NCBI GenBank assembly: GCA_023392285.1
Contig: JAEVZK010000023.1
Coordinates: forward strand, 1 to 20,519
Length of the DNA stretch: 20,519 nucleotides
Direction of reading: 5' to 3'
Origin: Armatimonadota bacterium
GTDB lineage: Bacteria > Armatimonadota > Fimbriimonadia > Fimbriimonadales > Fimbriimonadaceae
Positions 14,899-20,519 of this stretch are shown here, one piece after another. Position numbers and translations under genes: made by a program. The first letter of the stretch is position 1; every line of letters begins with the position of its first letter. The notes beneath the pieces were generated by a model. It saw only the letters and a list, made by a program, of their open reading frames with translations. It made no database searches and had not been told where the DNA came from.

Positions 14899-14904
14899 AG
14901 TATA
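14899..14904 (-). promoter_or_regulatory. Putative -10 element (TATACT)
   Basis: On the minus strand TATACT lies 10 bases before the ATG of the pilB-like gene, in the 55-base gap after the HDOD gene. There is no Shine-Dalgarno sequence. It fits a promoter giving a very short leader. Confidence 0.5.
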
Positions 14905-14943
14905 CGACGGCTCCAATGTTTAGAATCGTGCGGACGAAAAGCA

Positions 14944-15813
14944 TTACAGATGAAGCTGGGCCGCACCGATGGCTCCGAGAGCCTGTTCGATCACCGCGTC
15001 CTTCTGAGTCTCTTGAATGCCAAGCTGAGCCAAGGCCCATTCCGGCAACTCTTCTCCAACTTCCGATTTCTCCAGCGATTTGGATGGGTGAGCCATCTTC
15101 GCTACTGCTGAACCGAGTGCCGTGATGCAGCACGGGATGGTATTTTCATCGGCTTCTTCTGGCTGGCGTAGGTAATCGAGGCCCGCCATCAGCGACTCTG
15201 GAAATCCCCAGTGCTTAGCAGCAGCCAGCGCAACCGAGATGTGATTGCAGCCGTAAGCCTTCTCTTCTGCAATAAGCTCGGGGATTCCGTGCTGAGTCAT
15301 CATCGTCACCCTCTCGAAATCTCCTGCTCCAAACCGGTCGAGAATCGTCTTCCCAATCAGATGAAGCAGTCCAGAAGTGTATGCATCATCCGGGTTGGTC
15401 TTCTTCGTGTAGAAGGCGATCCACTTACAAGCAACGGCCGTATCGATCGACTGCTTCCACCATGCCCGGCGGCGCAGCGACTCCTTGTCGTTCTTACCTA
15501 CGAACATGTCATAGGCTCCCACCGTCATCGCTAGGTTTCTAACTGAGCGAAAGCCGAGGAACAGAATGGCTTCGCGAATGCTTGTTACCTTGCGGGGTAA
15601 GCCAAAAAATGCCGAGTTGGCCAGGGTCAGAACCTTGCTGCTGAAGGCCGGATCGATGATGATCGCCCGTTCTAGCTCCATCGGTGGTGCGTCTTCCGAT
15701 GCCGAAATCTGCAAAACCTTAAAAACGACGTGCGGAAGCACAGCCAAATTATCGATCTTCTGAAGTAGCTCGGCGAGAGGATCCCGGACAGGTTGGCTGT
15801 GAAGCGCGCTCAT
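14944..15813 (-). CDS. HDOD-domain signalling protein
   Basis: This is a 289-residue protein that is essentially one HDOD domain (about 18-215), related to HD phosphohydrolases but generally without phosphodiesterase activity. Typical stretches are 'LAVLPHVVFKVLQI', 'AIIIDPAFSSKVLTLANSAFFG' (about 50-71), 'SIREAILFLGFRSVRNLAM' and 'GLLHLIGKTIL'. In the last one the metal-binding HD pair reads HL (Leu152), so no catalysis is expected. HDOD proteins act in chemotaxis, cyclic-di-GMP and motility control. It lies 55 bases upstream of the pilB-like gene on the same strand, which suggests a link to pilus control. No clear ribosome binding site precedes the ATG at 15813. Confidence 0.9.
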   Translation of the reverse strand: MSALHSQPVRDPLAELLQKIDNLAVLPHVVFKVLQISASEDAPPMELERAIIIDPAFSSKVLTLANSAFFGLPRKVTSIREAILFLGFRSVRNLAMTVGAYDMFVGKNDKESLRRRAWWKQSIDTAVACKWIAFYTKKTNPDDAYTSGLLHLIGKTILDRFGAGDFERVTMMTQHGIPELIAEEKAYGCNHISVALAAAKHWGFPESLMAGLDYLRQPEEADENTIPCCITALGSAVAKMAHPSKSLEKSEVGEELPEWALAQLGIQETQKDAVIEQALGAIGAAQLHL

Positions 15814-15906
15814 TATCTATGGGAATTGTCGGCAAAACTGCGCCATTTTCCAACGGCGTTTTCTTCTCTGCTCGGCCGCTTTCGCAAGAAAAGGTACACC
15901 GAAAAC

Positions 15907-17343
15907 ATGATTCACACTGAAATGCTGATCAACGGATGCTTTGTCGGCGGAGTTTGCGATCAAGCTGTCGGCAAGCAAGTCGTGAAAGCTCCGTTCGATG
16001 GTCAAGTGGTTGGCACTGCCGCCGAAGGAAATGAGCTTGATCTCGGGACAGCCATCGATTCGGCTCACGAAGCTTTCAAGAGTTGGCGGCATAGTTCGAG
16101 AAGGGATCGTCAAGATCTGCTCCGCAGAATCGCGACGCTAGTGAGAGAACGCGCCAATGAACTCGTCGACCTTCTAAGTCGGGAGGTTGGCAAGCCCGTC
16201 AGCCTCTCACGAGGAGAAGTCGAACGCCTTGCCTTGACTTTCGACGACGCCGCAGACGAGCTTTCGAGGTTCGGGTTGGATAGTTTGCCAGCCGATCTGG
16301 ACCATCGAGGAAAGGGTTACCGCCTGAACGTGGAAAGATTCCCGATCGGAGTGATCCTGGGGATCGTTCCGTACAACTGGCCATTCAACTTGGCCGCGCA
16401 CAAGTTAGCTCCCGCGATCGCCACCGGGAACACGGTCGTGCTGAAGCCATCACAGCAAGCGCCCCTCTCTACCCTCACCCTTGCGAGGCTCATCCATGAG
16501 GCAGGCTGCCCGGCAGGGGTGGTCAATGCAGTAAATGTCGAGGCGAAGTTCGTCCTTCCTCAGGCAAAGAGGGCCGAAGTAGCCATGTTGAGCTTTACCG
16601 GATCACCGGCTGTCGGATGGATGCTGAAACGGGAATTGGCGGAGAAGCGGGTATCCCTCGAGTTGGGAGGCGATGCAAGCGCCATCGTATGCGAAGACGC
16701 GGATCTAAACTGGGCCGTTCCCCGGCTCGTGGCGGGTGGCTTTGGATATGCGGGCCAGATCTGTATATCCATCCAGCATGTGCGCGTCCATCGCAGCCGG
16801 TACGAAGAGGTGAAGCGTGAACTTGTGCGACAGACTCAGACATGCAAGTTTGGCGACCCCCTGGATGAAGTCGTGGTAAGCGGACCGCTAATCTCGGCGG
16901 CGGCGGCCGACAAGGTCGCAGAATGGATCGAGGAAGCGATGAGCGGAGGCGGCAAGCGGCTGGTCGGAGGAGAACGTCAGGCAAACGTCATCGCCCCTGC
17001 GGTGATCGAAAATGTGCCTTCATCCTCGAAATTGGCTCGGCAGGAAGTATTTGGGCCGGTAATCACTTTGTCCGCCTATGATCGTCTGGAGGATGCCTTC
17101 GCAGAAGTGAATCGAAGCGAGTACGGCATCCACGCGGGGGTCTTTACTCACGACCTTCGCATCGCAGAACGGGCTTATCGTGAGCTTGAGGTCGGCGGCG
17201 TTGTCGTGAACGATTATCCCACGCTTCGCTTCGACAATATGCCATACGGTGGCGTCAAGCGCAGCGGCTTTGGACGAGAGGGCGTTCGGTATGCGATGGA
17301 AGAAATGACCGAGATCAAGTCGCTACTTGTACGAACGCTCTAA
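15907..17343 (+). CDS. NAD(P)-dependent aldehyde dehydrogenase
   Basis: This is a 478-residue member of the ALDH superfamily that oxidises an aldehyde to the acid in the cytoplasm. The cofactor and catalytic residues are present: Asn157 in PYNWPFN, Lys180 in VVLKPS, FTGSPAVG at 230-237, Glu252 in LELGGD, and the nucleophile Cys286 in YAGQICIS. The EVFGPV and MPYGGVKRSGFGREG motifs follow. 'AGQICISIQ' resembles the glyceraldehyde-3-phosphate/lactaldehyde/succinate-semialdehyde group, but the substrate cannot be told. The start is taken at ATG 15907 (MIHTEMLING). The frame stays open upstream to 15793, but that part overlaps the divergent HDOD start and does not look like an ALDH N-terminus. 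It stands alone as a transcription unit. Confidence 0.93.
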   Translation: MIHTEMLINGCFVGGVCDQAVGKQVVKAPFDGQVVGTAAEGNELDLGTAIDSAHEAFKSWRHSSRRDRQDLLRRIATLVRERANELVDLLSREVGKPVSLSRGEVERLALTFDDAADELSRFGLDSLPADLDHRGKGYRLNVERFPIGVILGIVPYNWPFNLAAHKLAPAIATGNTVVLKPSQQAPLSTLTLARLIHEAGCPAGVVNAVNVEAKFVLPQAKRAEVAMLSFTGSPAVGWMLKRELAEKRVSLELGGDASAIVCEDADLNWAVPRLVAGGFGYAGQICISIQHVRVHRSRYEEVKRELVRQTQTCKFGDPLDEVVVSGPLISAAAADKVAEWIEEAMSGGGKRLVGGERQANVIAPAVIENVPSSSKLARQEVFGPVITLSAYDRLEDAFAEVNRSEYGIHAGVFTHDLRIAERAYRELEVGGVVVNDYPTLRFDNMPYGGVKRSGFGREGVRYAMEEMTEIKSLLVRTL

Positions 17344-17416
17344 TCGTTCGGCTTCCCTAGCGGCCGCCCGAAACCACTTCGTCATCAATCCTTCGCACGA
17401 GATCGTTCTGTCGGCG

Positions 17417-18118
17417 CTAATCAGGAGCCTTCGTCACTGGAATAATTGAGATGCTGATCTGACACCGATCCGCTCCGGACTCTTGATCGATCTCAAGCTG
17501 CTCTGTAAATTCTGGTGAAGTCCTTATCAGTTTCAGGCGACTTGGTTTGCTCCAGCGCGACTCTCTGAATCCATCAGATGCTGCTCGCGATCGAACTTTG
17601 TCGGCGTCGCGCTGAGTTCCTGCGCATTGAAGCACCCCAACGAAGACTTCGTCCCATCCAACGAAATCAGGCTTTAAACCTCGGAAAAACTCAGAGCGAT
17701 CCTTCCAGCTATTGGGTCGGGCAGAACTTGATGGAACGATGCTCAAATGAGTGGAGGCCTTGCTAAGACGAATCGTCACCTTCGTTCCATTTGTGATGGA
17801 AGTAAATTCCAAATCATTCGAGTGCGGCAGGGGCGACGCCTTTTCCTTTGCGAGGCTTATCCGCGATTCTAACGCAAGCGGCGTGTCAAATTCGCATTCC
17901 ATCGAGCCTGATTGCACATCAGTTCGGACCATTTTAACCGTGCTCCCTTCCAGCAAGCGTGCAGCTGCATAGTCGGGCTCTTCGCTCTTCGCAGACCCTG
18001 ATGACTTGTCCTGCTGTTGACAACCTGCGACAAGGAGGGTGAAGACAATAATGTAGAACTTCAGAAGAATTCTCGTCTCGAGCCAACAAAAGAATCTATT
18101 TCTTGTAGTAAGTTTCAT
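17417..18118 (-). CDS. Lipoprotein of unknown function
   Basis: The 233-residue product has a long basic N-terminus and a hydrophobic stretch (about 18-30) that ends in the lipobox LVAGC, with Cys33 as the lipidation site. The mature part is Ser/Lys/Glu-rich with no motif I recognise; strand-like pieces include 'GTKVTIRLSKASTHLSIVP' and 'DRCQISISIIPVT'. The ATG overlaps the stop of the upstream membrane protein (ATGA at 18115-18118), so the two are translationally coupled. It lies in the accessory-looking block downstream of rhs and converges on the aldehyde dehydrogenase gene. It may be a remnant or orphan immunity-type gene. I have no positive evidence for that. Confidence 0.65.
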   Translation of the reverse strand: MKLTTRNRFFCWLETRILLKFYIIVFTLLVAGCQQQDKSSGSAKSEEPDYAAARLLEGSTVKMVRTDVQSGSMECEFDTPLALESRISLAKEKASPLPHSNDLEFTSITNGTKVTIRLSKASTHLSIVPSSSARPNSWKDRSEFFRGLKPDFVGWDEVFVGVLQCAGTQRDADKVRSRAASDGFRESRWSKPSRLKLIRTSPEFTEQLEIDQESGADRCQISISIIPVTKAPD

Positions 18119-18534
18119 TTAGCCTGTCCTTGCGAAGCATCCTCCTTGTCCCCGCGAATTGTCGTCGTCAAGTAAATTACATTCATTGCGCGTAGAAACC
18201 TGAAAACAACGACTCCGCAATCGATCATACAAAAATTTAACCAAATGCGGAGACTTGCATCCGACACAGATTGAAGCACAACGTTACCTATAAAAAATCG
18301 TAGCGCCAAAAAAGCGAAGGCAATTGTGCCCACCAATAGTGGTGATCTGAATGATATGCGAGGGTAGCTCGTTCGAAGTGGCGTCAACCGAAATAACGCC
18401 GCAATGATTAGTCCGGCTCCAACATCAGCTAACATGCCAAGGGGCAATGCCGTGCCGCTCAGCACATAAGCAACTACCACCTTGGTGACCATCAACAAAA
18501 ACTTGGTTGGATTCAATTGCAACATATCCACCAT
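18115..18534 (-). CDS. Small integral membrane protein of unknown function
   Basis: From the ATG at 18534 this is 139 residues with three to four hydrophobic segments (for example VTKVVVAYVLSGTALPLG, LLVGTIAFAFLALRFFIGNVV and WLNFCMIDCGVVVFRFL). The C-terminal tail is charged and cytoplasmic-looking (TTTIRGDKEDASQGQAK). No family was recognised. Other starts are possible: an upstream in-frame GTG at 18561, or ATG at 18525, which has GGTGG close by. Its stop overlaps the start of the lipoprotein gene, so the pair probably works together in the envelope. The DNA here looks more AT-rich than the metabolic genes to the left, in keeping with an accessory region. Confidence 0.6.
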   Translation of the reverse strand: MVDMLQLNPTKFLLMVTKVVVAYVLSGTALPLGMLADVGAGLIIAALFRLTPLRTSYPRISFRSPLLVGTIAFAFLALRFFIGNVVLQSVSDASLRIWLNFCMIDCGVVVFRFLRAMNVIYLTTTIRGDKEDASQGQAK

Positions 18535-18743
18535 TCGCGAGCTATGTCTAACGCACGTCACTCATAGCGTCCAGGCTAACCCTCTCACGATTCTCAACGC
18601 CTCCTCATCGACACCAAGGACTAGCCGCACCAATCAGCCGACATGCTGCACCTGCTTCCCCCATAAGAGGACTGATCGAGACAAAGCAGGATCGGCTCCG
18701 GGCTGAGTCCGACCGCTTCTTCTAATCATTTGATAGTCGAACT

Positions 18744-19223
18744 CTAGTGACTTGAGCCTCCAGAATTGCTTCTGCGGCGCAGGTGATATAAGGTCCTCAA
18801 GTCGCCATCCTTAAATTTCACCTCTAACTCACGTGCATGCGGCAAGACTCTACATTGCCACTTAGACCACGGTCCCTTCCCTAAAATGTTGATATAATTT
18901 CCCACGATCTTATAAGCCGCTTTCGCAACTGGCAAAACGTATCCAGTATCGTAAAGGAGAACCGTGCCTCCGTCACCGAATTCAAAGCTAAACCGTTTAG
19001 AGTTCTCCTTGAACTCCTTTACACTCGCAGCCGCTTCTTGTTCCAGCTGCGACCGCGTATGGCCTTTCCCGATATTAGGTGATATCTTCACCTCTACCGA
19101 AGTCGGATCAAGCACCCAAACCCCCGTTATGTCGAACCCGCTCGGCCCAGCATCGTTTGGCCGATTGCAGGCTTGAACAATCAGACACAAGACGGCCATC
19201 AGCGAAATATATACAAGCCTCAT
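18744..19223 (-). CDS. Lipoprotein with lipocalin-like layout, immediately downstream of rhs
   Basis: The product is 159 residues from the ATG at 19223. The signal peptide MRLVYISLMAVLCLIVQ ends in the lipobox VQAC, with Cys19 lipidated. The mature part starts DITGVWVLDPTS, then has a helix (RSQLEQEAAASVKEFKEN), strand-like GGTVLLYDTGYV, 'AAYKIVGNYINILGKGP' and a basic C-terminus. The G-x-W start and 'YKxxGNxIxI' strand match the layout of the secreted protein at 2892-3317. The ATG is one base after the rhs stop (TAA-C-ATG), so translation is probably coupled. By position it is a candidate immunity or partner protein for the Rhs tail. The open frame upstream of 19223 is only the shadow of rhs. 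Confidence 0.7.
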   Translation of the reverse strand: MRLVYISLMAVLCLIVQACNRPNDAGPSGFDITGVWVLDPTSVEVKISPNIGKGHTRSQLEQEAAASVKEFKENSKRFSFEFGDGGTVLLYDTGYVLPVAKAAYKIVGNYINILGKGPWSKWQCRVLPHARELEVKFKDGDLRTLYHLRRRSNSGGSSH

Positions 19224-19224
19224 G

Positions 19225-20519
19225 TTAAGAGTAAAATCCGTAGACCCAGATGAGCCAACATCTAAGCTGTTCCAAAAAGTTTCCGTTGGCTTTATCATAA
19301 CAGAGAATATATTCGTTGCTCCTCCCGCCAAGATGGGGTGGTTCGTGGTGGGGGACAATGTTCGTGCCTTTAACAGGGAATAGTAATCCACCACCAATGG
19401 GCTCCCACTCATTGTTATCCGGCCAGTCGTGCCGCCCCTTGCAAGCGTTGTAGTACCACTGCGATAAGGTGCTGCAAAGGTGCATCCACTGCGGATCACC
19501 TTTGTGGTTTGTATAAGCATCTGCACATATGTCAAGAACTTTCTTGTTCCAGCAAGCACAAGTTTTGCAGCTACTCTGCAGAGGAGGAGTGAAGCTCCTT
19601 ATAGGCAAAGTACGCACACTGGTGTAGCCTGATGGATCGACCCTATTTATTACGTCGTTCCGACAGTAGAGGTATCGGGGTGAGCTTACTTGAGCATCTG
19701 TGCTTAAGAATCCCCCTAATCCAGCGATCAAGAAGCGACGACCAATGGACAAAAGGCCATACCCGCTCCCTCTCGCCCCATCGTCGTAGTAGCCCCACTG
19801 CCCGACGTAGCGGTAAGGGTTCACGGATGAGCCGGTGCTGGATTCCTGCACGCCGAACGCTGAATAGGTATAAGTGTCGGTAGTCGCTCCCGTGCTATCC
19901 GTCAAGGCATGGGTAGAGCCGAGGCCATCGTAGTGGAAGTACCGCTTGGTCCCTCCTCGGTTGGAGGAGATCAGCCCAAGGCCGTGCGTATACACCGCCC
20001 CAATCGCAAAGGTCGAGCCGCTGAGCGTGTACTCGGCGATCACTGCCGGGTATCCAGAGCTTAACTCGTCATAAATGAACCGAACCGGAATAACCGACCC
20101 GCTCCAGCTCGCGCTCATTCGGCGGCTATCTCCGTCATAGGTGAACGTGTCGGTGAGGAATGAGATGCCGGTGGCACTGGTCAAATGGCTATCGTCATCC
20201 CAATGATAAGTGGCCGAACCATTCGTTAGCGTATTGCCAAACTGGTCGTAAGTAAAGCTGGTACCTCCCGCAGTGAGCATCTCGTTATTGTCCCCATAGG
20301 TGTAAGTCGTGCGCACTCCATCGTGCCACTCCTCGATACGGTTACCGTTCGGATCATAAGCGTAGGTATACTGATAGCTCCGCGCCCCAGGAGTCTTCGC
20401 ACTCCAGCGATTCTCCGCTTTTAGCTGCTGCATCGGATCGTATTGATAAGGCGTGTACTTCCCGCTCTTATCCTTCACGCTGAGCCGGTTACCCGTCGCG
20501 TCTAGCTCGTACTCGAACG
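19225..20519 (-). CDS. Rhs/YD-repeat protein, C-terminal part with variable tail
   Basis: This is the 3' end of a large rhs-type gene that enters from the right edge; about 430 codons are visible. The frame is open to base 20519 with YD-repeat sequence (FEYELDATGNRLS), so the GTG at 20478 is not the true start. YD-type repeats continue (YAYDPNGNRIEEW, FTYDQFGNTL, FTYDGDSRRMSA). The Rhs-associated core follows: HYDGLGSTHALTDSTGAT, NPYRYVGQWGYYD, GRRFLIAGLGGFLSTD and YLYCRNDVINRVDPSG. Beyond that DPSG boundary, a 133-residue tail (19228-19626) is cysteine-rich (CKTCAC, then single Cys at spaced positions) and contains VPHHEPPHLGG. In Rhs proteins this tail is the exchangeable effector. No known toxin family was recognised. 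Confidence 0.88.
   Translation of the reverse strand, partial: FEYELDATGNRLSVKDKSGKYTPYQYDPMQQLKAENRWSAKTPGARSYQYTYAYDPNGNRIEEWHDGVRTTYTYGDNNEMLTAGGTSFTYDQFGNTLTNGSATYHWDDDSHLTSATGISFLTDTFTYDGDSRRMSASWSGSVIPVRFIYDELSSGYPAVIAEYTLSGSTFAIGAVYTHGLGLISSNRGGTKRYFHYDGLGSTHALTDSTGATTDTYTYSAFGVQESSTGSSVNPYRYVGQWGYYDDGARGSGYGLLSIGRRFLIAGLGGFLSTDAQVSSPRYLYCRNDVINRVDPSGYTSVRTLPIRSFTPPLQSSCKTCACWNKKVLDICADAYTNHKGDPQWMHLCSTLSQWYYNACKGRHDWPDNNEWEPIGGGLLFPVKGTNIVPHHEPPHLGGRSNEYILCYDKANGNFLEQLRCWLIWVYGFYS

Noticed and set aside
15793..15906. 38-residue N-terminal extension of the aldehyde dehydrogenase
   Set aside because: It overlaps the divergent HDOD start, has no ALDH-like sequence, and the family start MIHTEMLING fits ATG 15907.
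17344..17416. TTCGG...CCGAA with an internal GCGGCCGC palindrome after the aldehyde dehydrogenase
   Set aside because: The pairing is short with a large internal loop and no T-run; a terminator is plausible by position only.
18482..18706. 74-codon plus-strand frame near 18.5-18.7 kb
   Set aside because: It partly overlaps the antisense membrane protein, and the rest is Ser/Thr/Pro-rich without a ribosome binding site or any protein-like pattern.
19224..19559. 112-residue upstream extension of the Rhs-linked lipoprotein
   Set aside because: The frame overlaps the rhs coding region in another phase; a clear lipoprotein signal peptide begins at 19223.

Overview
The window is about 20.5 kb of a moderately GC-rich bacterial chromosome. 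It carries 19 protein genes, two of them cut by the window edges. I saw no rRNA or tRNA gene, CRISPR array or insertion sequence. The longest stretch without a gene is about 210 bases (18535-18743). Several features point to a diderm bacterium with type IV pili: lipoprotein signal peptides, a LolA-like secreted protein, a BON lipoprotein and pilus ATPases. The mix of split glycine decarboxylase subunits, several PilT/PilB ATPases, a DUF4129/DUF4350 membrane module and an Rhs protein reminds me of Armatimonadota (Fimbriimonadia-like). That placement is inference only.

Layout. (1) 1-2016, minus strand: glycine cleavage operon gcvH-gcvPA-gcvPB, with gcvPB cut by the left edge. (2) 2083-2820, plus: trmD, divergent from gcvH and outside its usual ribosomal-protein operon. 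(3) 2892-4091, minus: two secreted envelope proteins, one lipocalin-like and one LolA-like. (4) 4168-7596, plus: a tightly packed membrane module (six-helix protein, DUF4129 protein, DUF4350 protein) followed by a small secreted helical-repeat-like protein. (5) 7674-9476, plus: a 600-residue GT-C-like membrane protein. (6) 9483-12940, minus: two tandem, overlapping pilT paralogues, then metX. (7) 13065-15813, minus: an HDOD signalling protein, a short PilB/GspE-type ATPase and a BON-domain lipoprotein that ends in a strong rho-independent terminator. (8) 15907-17343, plus: an aldehyde dehydrogenase. (9) 17417-20519, minus: an accessory-looking block. It holds the 3' end of an rhs gene with a cysteine-rich tail, a lipoprotein starting one base after the rhs stop, and an overlapping pair (membrane protein plus lipoprotein).

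How the genes work together. The gcv genes feed one-carbon metabolism and metX feeds methionine synthesis. Three pilus ATPases and an HDOD protein within 5 kb suggest a twitching or surface-motility control locus that lacks structural pilus genes. The DUF4129/DUF4350 module and the Rhs tail with its neighbours are the best places to look for undescribed biology.

Across the window many starts lack a Shine-Dalgarno sequence and instead have a -10-like hexamer 6-10 bases upstream. This suggests that leaderless transcripts are common in this organism.
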